Origin: Candidatus Parabacteroides intestinavium
GTDB lineage: Bacteria; Bacteroidota; Bacteroidia; Bacteroidales; Tannerellaceae
Assembly (NCBI GenBank): GCA_019118725.1
Contig: DWYO01000167.1
Span: 1-8,551 of the forward strand
DNA: 8,551 nucleotides
Direction: 5' to 3'
The position numbers and the translations under genes were made by a program. The notes beneath the pieces were generated by a model that worked only from the letters and a program-made list of their open reading frames with translations, did not search any database and was not told where the DNA came from. This document shows, one piece after another, positions 1-6,604 of this stretch (position 1 is the stretch's first letter; the number at the start of each line of letters is the position of its first letter).

Positions 1-602
1 ACATTATTCTGAAACAAAGTAGACTCGCCTTCACGTTTTACGGTACGCCTGTCCAATAAGCCGGTCAGATTACTGATAGCAAAAACAAAGCGATTGTATT
101 CTACGTTCATTCCCAAATTGATTCCGAAATCGAATGTCCGCAAATGAGGTTCCTCCTCCCGACCGAAATCGATATCCGTACTTACCTCCGTCCCACGCGT
201 CTTCATCTTGCCGAAAAGTGAAAAATCAAATGCCGGCCCCAAAAAGATAGCCAGACGTATATCAGACAAATAGAACGTATAGACCATATTGAGCGGCACC
301 TGAATGGAATAATAGGAATAGCTGTTATGCGCTTCCATGCCGGCCGGACTATGTTGCGAATAATAAGAGCCTCCTTGATTGATAAATCCGACTTCCGGAC
401 GGAACGACAAACCTTTATAAACCGGGACCTCCATCAATCCCGAAATTCCAAAGCCGAAATGCCCTCCCGATTCGACCTTTTTATCCACATGCTGAATCAA
501 CGAAGAGTAGGCCCCGCCTACACGCACCCCAAACTCAGCTTGGGCAAGAGCCGAAACCGTTGCCAGAACCAATCCTATTATCAATAAACTCAGCCTTTTC
601 AT
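1..602 (-). CDS. Outer-membrane beta-barrel protein, PorT-like (3' end missing)
   Basis: Translating the minus strand from 602 gives an open frame that runs off the left edge after 200 complete codons. It opens with a Sec signal peptide (MKRLSLLIIGLVLATVSALAQA, cut after ALA or AQA). Amphipathic, glycine- and aromatic-rich strands follow (FGVRVGGAYSSL, GHFGFGISGLMEVPVY, LSFRPEVGFINQGGSYY, YYSIQVPLNMVYTF, RLAIFLGPAFDFSLFG, FDFGINLGMNVEY). This is the pattern of the PorT / OMP_b-brl_2 family, which are small 8- to 10-stranded outer-membrane barrels of about 200-230 residues, so only a short C-terminal piece should be missing. In-frame ATGs also exist at 608 and 614. I prefer 602 because it gives a clean signal peptide and a normal leader behind the -7-like box at 631-638. 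The partner or cargo of such barrels is usually unknown and no specific function is claimed. The 152-base gap with hairpins before it suggests its own transcription unit. Confidence 0.85.
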   Translation of the reverse strand, partial: MKRLSLLIIGLVLATVSALAQAEFGVRVGGAYSSLIQHVDKKVESGGHFGFGISGLMEVPVYKGLSFRPEVGFINQGGSYYSQHSPAGMEAHNSYSYYSIQVPLNMVYTFYLSDIRLAIFLGPAFDFSLFGKMKTRGTEVSTDIDFGREEEPHLRTFDFGINLGMNVEYNRFVFAISNLTGLLDRRTVKREGESTLFQNN

Positions 603-630
603 AAGCATTCTCATTTTGCTATACTCCCGG

Positions 631-638
631 CAAAGGTA
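631..638 (-). promoter_or_regulatory. Possible Bacteroidetes -7 box for the beta-barrel gene
   Basis: The minus strand reads TACCTTTG, an exact match to the Bacteroides -7 consensus TAnnTTTG. It lies 28 bases before the preferred ATG at 602, which implies a leader of roughly 20 bases. The expected upstream TTTG (-33) at 19-21 bases is not clearly present; the nearest is a TTTCG at 662-666, slightly too far. One exact 6-of-6 fixed-base match is modest evidence, but its position is right. Confidence 0.4.
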
Positions 639-686
639 ATTATTCTATGCGAAAAAGGAAGCGAAATCTTGGCTTTTTTATCTGTA

Positions 687-712
687 AATCGTATAAATCA
701 ATTTATACGATT
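687..712. repeat. Perfect AT-rich palindrome, 12-base arms, 2-base centre
   Basis: Positions 687-698 (AATCGTATAAAT) and 701-712 (ATTTATACGATT) are exact reverse complements separated by CA. The element lies about 50-75 bases upstream of the -7-like box of the beta-barrel gene. That fits an activator-type operator for a dimeric regulator. Equally, it is downstream of the DUF418 gene, where it could be part of transcript-end structure. No T-run follows it on either strand, so it is not a textbook intrinsic terminator. Confidence 0.55.
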
Positions 713-750
713 GTGGGCTCATGGGTTTTCATACACCGACAAGCCCACAA
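711..750 (-). terminator. Hairpin after the GH2/DUF418 operon, possible terminator
   Basis: TTGTGGGCT (711-719) and AGCCCACAA (742-750) form a 9-base-pair, GC-containing stem with a 22-base loop, 17 bases past the stop codon of the DUF418 gene. Placement suits a transcript end for the three-gene operon. The sequence after the stem on the minus strand is the next palindrome (687-712) instead of a U-tract, so termination could need both hairpins or a factor. It might merely stabilise a 3' end. Confidence 0.35.
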
Positions 751-766
751 CATATAACCTACGAAT

Positions 767-1963
767 TCATTTTCTTCTCAACGGGACACGTGCCATCCAG
801 GTCAATGTACGCCAAAGCCATTCCAAAGGCCCATAATAAAACCGTTTGATCCACCAATTACTATATAGGATCTGAATAAGAACAAAGGCTATACCGACCA
901 ATAAACTTTGCAAATAGTTACACTCTACCGCCAAATTGGCGCCAAATCCATAGAATAAGGTAACTCCTACCATCGACTGCATCATATAATTGGTGACACT
1001 CATCCGACCAACAGGAGCAATCTTATCCAGCGCAGAACGCCATCCGTAATTATAATACAACAGGGTGAAGCCACAAATATAAATCATCATCAGCCCTAAA
1101 TTAGCAAAAGTTCTGAACAACGTGTTGCCCACATATAGAGCATAATCTTTAACCCCCATCATAGGCAGAAGTAATACGATCAGATAAAACAAGACAAACC
1201 AGGCTATACTATAAGGTAAAGCTTTCCGGCTATATTTTATCATCAAGGCCTCATCTTTGTGAATACCCATACGCCCAACTAACATTCCGGCGATAAACAA
1301 TCCCAGCAATTGCAGGTAACGGAAATTATTGATCAGCCACAACCACTTGGCAAATTGCCCCTGCCAGAGATTAAATGAAAGCACATCTGCCAACGAACCC
1401 TCCATAAAGATACCGGCACAAAGCGCATACAATTGGTTCATATAGCTATTTAAGGCCGACGGTTCATTGGGCACATTATGCTGAAGTAAAGAGACAAAAC
1501 TTATAATGGCCGGTATCTGCAAGAAAAGCAATATCATAACAACCACCAACCATTTCGTCGGAACCTTATACAAAGGCACCAGCAAAAGTCCAAGGACTGC
1601 ATATACTACGAAAAACTCGCCCATATACACCAATCCGTTTATATAGCCAAAAAGGAATAAAAGAATCAATCTCCACACAAAACGCATCCGGAAATCATTT
1701 CCTTTCTGTGCCTGAGAATCCATCTGCATATAGAAGCTCAATCCGAACAAGAACGAAAATATAGCATACGCCTTCCCGGAGAACAGAAAATAAACGGTAT
1801 CATATACAGCCTTATCCACGCGTTGCCAGAAAAGCGAATCCACCTCGGGGACTAACGTCAGATCAAAACGCTCCATGCAATGCAGCAGCATGATACCAAT
1901 CAGGGCAAAACCACGAAGCGCATCAATAGAATTGATACGCTTCTTCGGGATTATAGTCGTCAT
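767..1963 (-). CDS. DUF418 family polytopic membrane protein (YeiB-like)
   Basis: This 398-residue hydrophobic protein has about ten predicted membrane segments. The N-terminus carries the family opening RINSIDALRGFALIGIML (residues 9-26) followed by a His at 28 in the first membrane span. The C-terminal DUF418 domain covers roughly residues 225-390, with the signature GRMSVTNYMMQS (319-330) and the closing YYGPLEWLWRTLT (376-388). Length is normal for the family and the protein looks complete. DUF418/YeiB proteins belong to the same broad clan as membrane acyltransferases (acyltransferase-3, HGSNAT-like), but their reaction is not established. The gene begins only 10 bases after the GH2 stop, so it is co-transcribed with the two exported enzymes upstream. 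It might acylate or move a sugar or cell-envelope intermediate; that role is inferred from context only. Family assignment is firm and function is open. Confidence 0.9.
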   Translation of the reverse strand: MTTIIPKKRINSIDALRGFALIGIMLLHCMERFDLTLVPEVDSLFWQRVDKAVYDTVYFLFSGKAYAIFSFLFGLSFYMQMDSQAQKGNDFRMRFVWRLILLFLFGYINGLVYMGEFFVVYAVLGLLLVPLYKVPTKWLVVVMILLFLQIPAIISFVSLLQHNVPNEPSALNSYMNQLYALCAGIFMEGSLADVLSFNLWQGQFAKWLWLINNFRYLQLLGLFIAGMLVGRMGIHKDEALMIKYSRKALPYSIAWFVLFYLIVLLLPMMGVKDYALYVGNTLFRTFANLGLMMIYICGFTLLYYNYGWRSALDKIAPVGRMSVTNYMMQSMVGVTLFYGFGANLAVECNYLQSLLVGIAFVLIQILYSNWWIKRFYYGPLEWLWRTLTWMARVPLRRK

Positions 1964-1973
1964 AGGCTATAAT

Positions 1974-3791
1974 TTATTCTTCCATGGCCTTGATAACCGC
2001 TTCATTAGCTGATCTAATCTTAGCTTCGTTTATTTTAATCACCTTGCGGTCGTAAGTCATCAAACCATTTACCTCGCCTTCCACATCGGTAGTTTGTGTA
2101 TAAACAGCAGCCGAGAAACCACGTTTAACCAAGTCTTTCAACATATTGGCATACTTTACATATTCAGCAGTTACCGCTTCACCATCTTTGAACTGGATAT
2201 ATCCCCAATTACGTTTGTTCCACCACAAGTGGCCTTCCAACGGCAAACCGATTCCGCCATATTCGCCTAATACCGTTACACGCTGAGCATCTACCAGATA
2301 CATTTCCGGTCCTGGATAATTATGCAAGTCCAAGATATCACCACAAGCACGGTGATTACCACCACTTGCCGGATTAACCAAACGAGACGGATCATAATTT
2401 TCGGTCCATTCTACCACTTTCTCCGTATCGAACTGGCCCCATGCCTCATTAAACGGAACCCAAACTACCACACTCGGGTTAGAGATGCAAAGATCCATAA
2501 TTTCTTTCCATTCCTGATAGTAATTTGCTACCGATTCGGCCGTACGTTCATGATAGATACCCCCATTGTAAACACGAGGTTGCCATTGATAATCTCCATG
2601 ATCTCCGCTCGGCATATCCTGCCAAACCAAAATACCCTCTTTATCACAATGATAATACCAGCGTGCAGGCTCAACTTTTACGTGTTTACGAATCATATTG
2701 AATCCCCAATCTTTGGTTTTCTTGATATCATACAACAAAGCCTCATCAGTAGGAGCGGTATACAATCCATCCGGCCACCAGCCTTGATCCAACGGACCAT
2801 ATTGGAACAACGGTTTATTGTTCAAGAACATACGCATGATGCCATTCTTATCCTTCTCGGCTGATATCTTACGGAATGCCGTATAAGACTTCACTACATC
2901 CACGGTTTTTCCTTTCTGAGTCAAGGTAATGCTCATGTCATACAAATAAGGATTTTCCGGAGACCACAAAGTAGGATTGTTTACACCCAGACGGATTTCC
3001 TGTCCTTGTATGCCTTTAGCCGATGCTACGATCTGACCTTTATCCATCAATTTTACTTCTACGATAGAAGAAGCATCTCCTTCTTGGGATGTGCTGACGG
3101 TTACGCCCAATGTATTGGCGTCAATATTCGGAATAGACTTGATAGCCGTAATATGATTCGAAGCGACCGGTTCCAACCAAACCGTTTGCCAGATACCGGT
3201 TACCGGAGTATACCAGATGCCTTCCGGACGGGAAGTCTGCTTGCCCCTCGGCTGATATCCCTTATCACTCGGATCCCAAACACGTACAACAAGCTTCTGG
3301 GCACCTGATCCTTTCAGATACGGAGTGATATTAAACGAGAATGGAGTAAAACCACCCTTATGCGAACCAATCAGTACATCGTTTACAAACACCTCGGCTT
3401 TCCAATCTACGGCACCGAAATTCAGCACGACATCTTTTCCTTTCCATTTAGATGGAACTGTAAAAGATCTCTTGTACCACAATTCATTCTTCTCTCCTAC
3501 CTCTTTCTGTACACCGGAAAGAGATGATTCGATGGCAAACGGAACCAGGATTTTACCATCGAATGCCGATGGCTCTGCTTCGCCTACCGGCTTAACGGCA
3601 TATTCCCATTCCCCATTCAAATTTTGCCAATCAGCACGTTCCATCAAAGGACGCGGATATTCCGGCAATACCTGTTGCGGATTAATCTGTTCCGCCCACT
3701 TCGTCTTAATCTTATCGCCAGCGGGCTTCCACTGAGCTTGCGCGCATAGAGTAAATGCCAATGCGCAACACATCAATAAGGTCTTCTTCAT
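1974..3791 (-). CDS. Exported glycoside hydrolase family 2 enzyme
   Basis: The 605-residue protein has a signal peptide (MKKTLLMCCALAFTLCAQA, cut before Q20; the Leu before C16 argues against a lipobox). Domain order is: GH2 sugar-binding jelly roll at about 35-210 (NLNGEWEYAV at 57-66; VEVFVND-type strand AEVFVNDVLIGSHKGGFTPF at 132-151), Ig-like domain about 212-308, and TIM barrel about 310-600. Expected catalytic residues are visible: acid/base Glu449 in VWVPFNEAWG, and probable nucleophile Glu510 in VLGEYGG. The barrel motif IRKHVKVEPARWYYHCDKEGILVWQDMP (367-394) is typical of a common Bacteroidetes GH2 group annotated loosely as beta-galactosidase or beta-glucuronidase. No C-terminal accessory domains follow the barrel. 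It lies 37 bases after the DUF4965-family lipoprotein gene and 10 before the DUF418 gene. It likely acts in the periplasm as a retaining exo-glycosidase. The sugar specificity cannot be read from sequence. Confidence 0.93.
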   Translation of the reverse strand: MKKTLLMCCALAFTLCAQAQWKPAGDKIKTKWAEQINPQQVLPEYPRPLMERADWQNLNGEWEYAVKPVGEAEPSAFDGKILVPFAIESSLSGVQKEVGEKNELWYKRSFTVPSKWKGKDVVLNFGAVDWKAEVFVNDVLIGSHKGGFTPFSFNITPYLKGSGAQKLVVRVWDPSDKGYQPRGKQTSRPEGIWYTPVTGIWQTVWLEPVASNHITAIKSIPNIDANTLGVTVSTSQEGDASSIVEVKLMDKGQIVASAKGIQGQEIRLGVNNPTLWSPENPYLYDMSITLTQKGKTVDVVKSYTAFRKISAEKDKNGIMRMFLNNKPLFQYGPLDQGWWPDGLYTAPTDEALLYDIKKTKDWGFNMIRKHVKVEPARWYYHCDKEGILVWQDMPSGDHGDYQWQPRVYNGGIYHERTAESVANYYQEWKEIMDLCISNPSVVVWVPFNEAWGQFDTEKVVEWTENYDPSRLVNPASGGNHRACGDILDLHNYPGPEMYLVDAQRVTVLGEYGGIGLPLEGHLWWNKRNWGYIQFKDGEAVTAEYVKYANMLKDLVKRGFSAAVYTQTTDVEGEVNGLMTYDRKVIKINEAKIRSANEAVIKAMEE

Positions 3792-3828
3792 AAGTTTGAG
3801 TTTTAATAGTATATTATGATTAATTTGT

Positions 3829-6348
3829 TTACTTACCCGTTTGCATGGTCTGCTCCAGGAGCTTCATGTAATATCCGCCTACCACCGAACGGGCACGGAA
3901 TCCCACCGATTTGGCATCGGTCGTTTCATGCCAATCGCTCAACGGCATACGGGTTGTCGTTTCATTTGCATATTTATAAATCGGATCAACCAAAGCATGG
4001 AAATCCTCCATATTGCCCGTCAAACAAGCCGACCACATAATCCAATCCGTCTTTGTATACGTCTTGCGGCTATCCAAAGGCAAACCATAGGCATTCTGAT
4101 GAGTGCGGTAATAAGCCATCTCGGTAGAAGCAATCTCCGGATCAAAAATCTGCATACCGAACAACTTATCCCAAATCAGATTATATTTCTGGCTCCACGT
4201 GCCGGACTTGTCAAATGTCAGTTTGTAATGATCTCCGTCCTGCGCCATCTCTTTCCATTTAGCCGCCATATCCCGTGCCGCACGGATATACTTCTCTGAG
4301 GTTTCCTTCTCGCCCAGCATCTCCGCCAATTTACCATAACCGGCTATACCCATGATAGCTTTAATAGACAGGTTGGCATTATGGGCGAAATGCCCTGCGA
4401 AGTCATCCGTACACAACTGATTAGCCGGGTCCAATCCCTCTTTCAACAGATAGTTGGCCCATGTGGTAAGAACCTCCCAATGCTTCTTGGCGTAATCCGC
4501 ATTCCCTTCGCGCAAGGCTATGGCAGTGGTCAGAATCAGCATATTGCCACTTTCTTCCACCGGCATATCACCTCCATAGGTCTGTCCGTTGGCTAATGGA
4601 TAAGTACCGACATCATGTGCCGCAAAAGGCTTTGTCCATTTTCCACTTTCACTATATTCGAAAATGAAATTCATCATTCCCTTCAACAGCTCCGGATTAT
4701 AAACCAAGAATAAAGGCGAAGACGGGTAAGTGATATCCACCGTTCCGATAGAACCATTGCTGAAATTTTCTTTGGAGAAGAACAACAGATTCCCCTCTTT
4801 ATCCTGAACCAGCTTATGAGCGGCTATCGACTGGCGATAAACCAATGCGCAGAGCTCGGCATACTTTTGTCCGCCCACATTCCGCGTAGCATCAACCAAT
4901 TCCTTATCAAACGCGCGACAACGCTGCATGATGGCATCATACTCTTGTCTGGCATTGTCCAATACCTGCGGCATATCCACCTCGCCATTATGCTTCCAAT
5001 AGGCCATCCGGTTATCATTAAAATACTGGATAGAATAAATATCATCATATCCAATCATGGCATAACCTTGCGCCATATTGACCTTACCCAGGTTTTCACT
5101 AAAACCTAAATAGTGCTCCGTGGTCGAAGCTTCCAGGTTTTTATCAGTCTGGAAAGTCCCTTGCTCGGCAAACGATTTCTTCATCGTTAAGAAATCGCCC
5201 ACGCCAATGGTTGTATTGGGTTTCTTTTCCGATACCAGATAGAAATACCCCCAATCAATACGCACATCATCCCCCCGTGTTTGCAGGATAGGCTGATCTA
5301 CCGTACCGGTCTTGGCCCATACCAATCCGTTGGCCGACTCTTCCACTTCAGACGACACCTTTTGCCCCGGCACATTGGTTGCCCAAGCCGATGAAGCCTC
5401 CAGGAATACCTGCACGTCATGCTTCGCTCCATCCAAAGATTTTACTTGATACGAAAGATAATTGACCGGACGACTCATCAAATCCAAATCGTCCATCAAC
5501 AAAGGAGCCGTAAAGACTACATCCAATTGAACCGGACCGCATTCAAAAGCATAATAAGTCTGCGTAGGCATAACCGTGACCGAGGTCTGCTTGGCCACCT
5601 GGTCAAAGAAGGTAGAGTTAGGTTGTTTTTCTGAAAGGCCAAAATCCAGATAAGCCCCTCCGGTAGTATTGTGACAATGCGCCGCAATGACATTCTTTCC
5701 CGGCTTCAACGTGGCTTTCACCTCATCGGTCAGTTCCAGCACCACATCATTTTTCCACACATAACCGGTAGAAAGCACTTCCTTTCCATTAATATAAAGC
5801 TGGAACACATCATCATGCGAATAAAGCAGATAAATATCCTTTCCGCTTAAATCATCCTTCAAGTCAAACGTCCGGCGAACCCAAATATCCGGTTCTTTCC
5901 AGACCGTTGATAGATGTTGCATCTCCGGCGTACCAAAAGCCGCTTTACCTTTTGTCCATGATGAATCGTTATAATCGGTAGAGATCCAATCTCCCGAAGG
6001 TTTATTTTTAGTATAAGAGGCATCCCACTTCTCTAAAGCTGCCGTAGGGAGTATCGACCTCAAAGGCAACGACTCTTTTCCCATAAAACGATAATTCTCG
6101 CCATCCACACGCAAGACACCCAGCAAAGGAAAAGCTTTGCCCGTCCAATGCAAAGTCTGGTTTTGGTACAGCTCATTGTCAAAAGACCAGCCACTGGTAT
6201 AAGGATCAATCGTCACTAAGGGATAGGCCGGAGCCCGTAAATCATTTTTATCTACCGGAGTAAAATATTCCGAAGATTGTTGTTGGGGTGCCGTACATGA
6301 AGTCAGCCACACCATCCATAAAGAAAGAATAAAAAGGATTTGTTTCAT
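3829..6348 (-). CDS. DUF4964/DUF5127/DUF4965/DUF1793 lipoprotein ('glutaminase A-like'), probable glycan enzyme
   Basis: This is an 839-residue lipoprotein: the signal ends in LTSC with Cys18 as the lipidation site. The next residues (TAPQQQ) lack the acidic surface-export signal, so a periplasm-facing anchor is likely. Domains, by sequence resemblance: DUF4964-like 36-95 (RAPAYPLVTIDPYTSGWS, HWTGKAFPLLGVLRVDG); an extra beta-sandwich-like segment about 100-240 resembling GH2-type sugar-binding domains (WVRRTFDLK, VFQLYINGKEV, LKPGKNVIAAHCHN); DUF5127 about 265-475; DUF4965 about 485-655; DUF1793 about 655-835. The last two should form an (alpha/alpha)6 barrel. Conserved acidic candidates are Glu598/Glu599 (VEESGNMLIL) and Asp648/Asp649 (CTDDFAGHFAHNANLS). 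Databases often call this family glutaminase A after fungal GtaA. Being first in an operon with a GH2 enzyme makes a glycan substrate more likely here; that is inference. The gene appears intact. A -7-like box (TATCTTTA, 6405-6412) precedes it. Confidence 0.88.
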   Translation of the reverse strand: MKQILFILSLWMVWLTSCTAPQQQSSEYFTPVDKNDLRAPAYPLVTIDPYTSGWSFDNELYQNQTLHWTGKAFPLLGVLRVDGENYRFMGKESLPLRSILPTAALEKWDASYTKNKPSGDWISTDYNDSSWTKGKAAFGTPEMQHLSTVWKEPDIWVRRTFDLKDDLSGKDIYLLYSHDDVFQLYINGKEVLSTGYVWKNDVVLELTDEVKATLKPGKNVIAAHCHNTTGGAYLDFGLSEKQPNSTFFDQVAKQTSVTVMPTQTYYAFECGPVQLDVVFTAPLLMDDLDLMSRPVNYLSYQVKSLDGAKHDVQVFLEASSAWATNVPGQKVSSEVEESANGLVWAKTGTVDQPILQTRGDDVRIDWGYFYLVSEKKPNTTIGVGDFLTMKKSFAEQGTFQTDKNLEASTTEHYLGFSENLGKVNMAQGYAMIGYDDIYSIQYFNDNRMAYWKHNGEVDMPQVLDNARQEYDAIMQRCRAFDKELVDATRNVGGQKYAELCALVYRQSIAAHKLVQDKEGNLLFFSKENFSNGSIGTVDITYPSSPLFLVYNPELLKGMMNFIFEYSESGKWTKPFAAHDVGTYPLANGQTYGGDMPVEESGNMLILTTAIALREGNADYAKKHWEVLTTWANYLLKEGLDPANQLCTDDFAGHFAHNANLSIKAIMGIAGYGKLAEMLGEKETSEKYIRAARDMAAKWKEMAQDGDHYKLTFDKSGTWSQKYNLIWDKLFGMQIFDPEIASTEMAYYRTHQNAYGLPLDSRKTYTKTDWIMWSACLTGNMEDFHALVDPIYKYANETTTRMPLSDWHETTDAKSVGFRARSVVGGYYMKLLEQTMQTGK

Positions 6349-6404
6349 GGTACAAATGTCCGTTTTTATGTTAATAAATAAATTGCTTTTTAATAAAGAC
6401 GCGA

Positions 6405-6412
6405 TAAAGATA
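6405..6412 (-). promoter_or_regulatory. Weak -7-like box upstream of the lipoprotein/GH2/DUF418 operon
   Basis: The minus strand reads TATCTTTA, five of six fixed bases of TAnnTTTG, 57 bases before the start codon at 6348. No TTTG is seen 19-21 bases further upstream (that stretch is a pyrimidine/purine run, plus-strand CCCCCTCTCCTTTT). The assignment is positional and tentative. Confidence 0.25.
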
Positions 6413-6482
6413 CTTCTCCCCTAACACACCCCCTCTCCTTTTAAAATTTATTTAGAAATATAAGGATATATAAGTTAGAAGA

Positions 6483-6562
6483 TTCATGCCTATCTTTGAT
6501 TTCGTTCATGCCTATCTTTGATTTCATTTATGCCTATCTTTTGCTGAAAAGATAGGCATAAA
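6483..6562. repeat. Tandem 22-base repeats ending in a 16-bp perfect hairpin
   Basis: Copy 1 (6483-6504) and copy 2 (6505-6526) are 22 bases long and differ only at the last base. Copy 3 (6527-6542, TTTATGCCTATCTTTT) is a variant of the same unit and is followed, after the 4-base loop GCTG, by its exact reverse complement at 6547-6562. The shared core is ATGCCTATCTTT, so the core occurs three times forward and once inverted. The block starts 43 bases beyond the lpdA stop, so the hairpin may end the lpdA transcript, although no U-tract follows it on either strand. It lies between lpdA and the lipoprotein operon, in the only sizeable gap of the window's left two thirds. The rest of 6349-6604 is AT-rich leader with no gene seen. 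Confidence 0.9.
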
Positions 6563-6604
6563 CGAGAAGAGACATAAACTTAAATCTATGGTAATGTTAC
6601 CGGA

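Noticed and set aside
327..587. An 86-codon plus-strand open frame at the left
   Set aside because: It is antisense to the beta-barrel gene, whose minus-strand reading has a signal peptide and barrel strands; the plus-strand product looks like a random translation.
2322..2864. Long plus-strand open frames opposite the GH2 gene (also 3006-3308 and 3325-3735)
   Set aside because: They lie wholly antisense to a clearly coding GH2 gene, have low-complexity, Arg/Ile/Pro-rich translations and resemble no family.
3792..3828. Internal promoter between the lipoprotein and GH2 genes
   Set aside because: The 37-base AT-rich spacer has no TAnnTTTG or spaced TTTG on the minus strand; it is better read as an operon spacer.
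3841..4299. Plus-strand open frames opposite the lipoprotein gene (also 4381-4596, 4816-5109, 5419-5634)
   Set aside because: All are shadows of the intact 839-residue gene, with no recognisable domain.
6483..6562. Possible CRISPR array
   Set aside because: The repeats are contiguous with no spacers, only 22 bases in period, and one copy is inverted; no cas genes are present.
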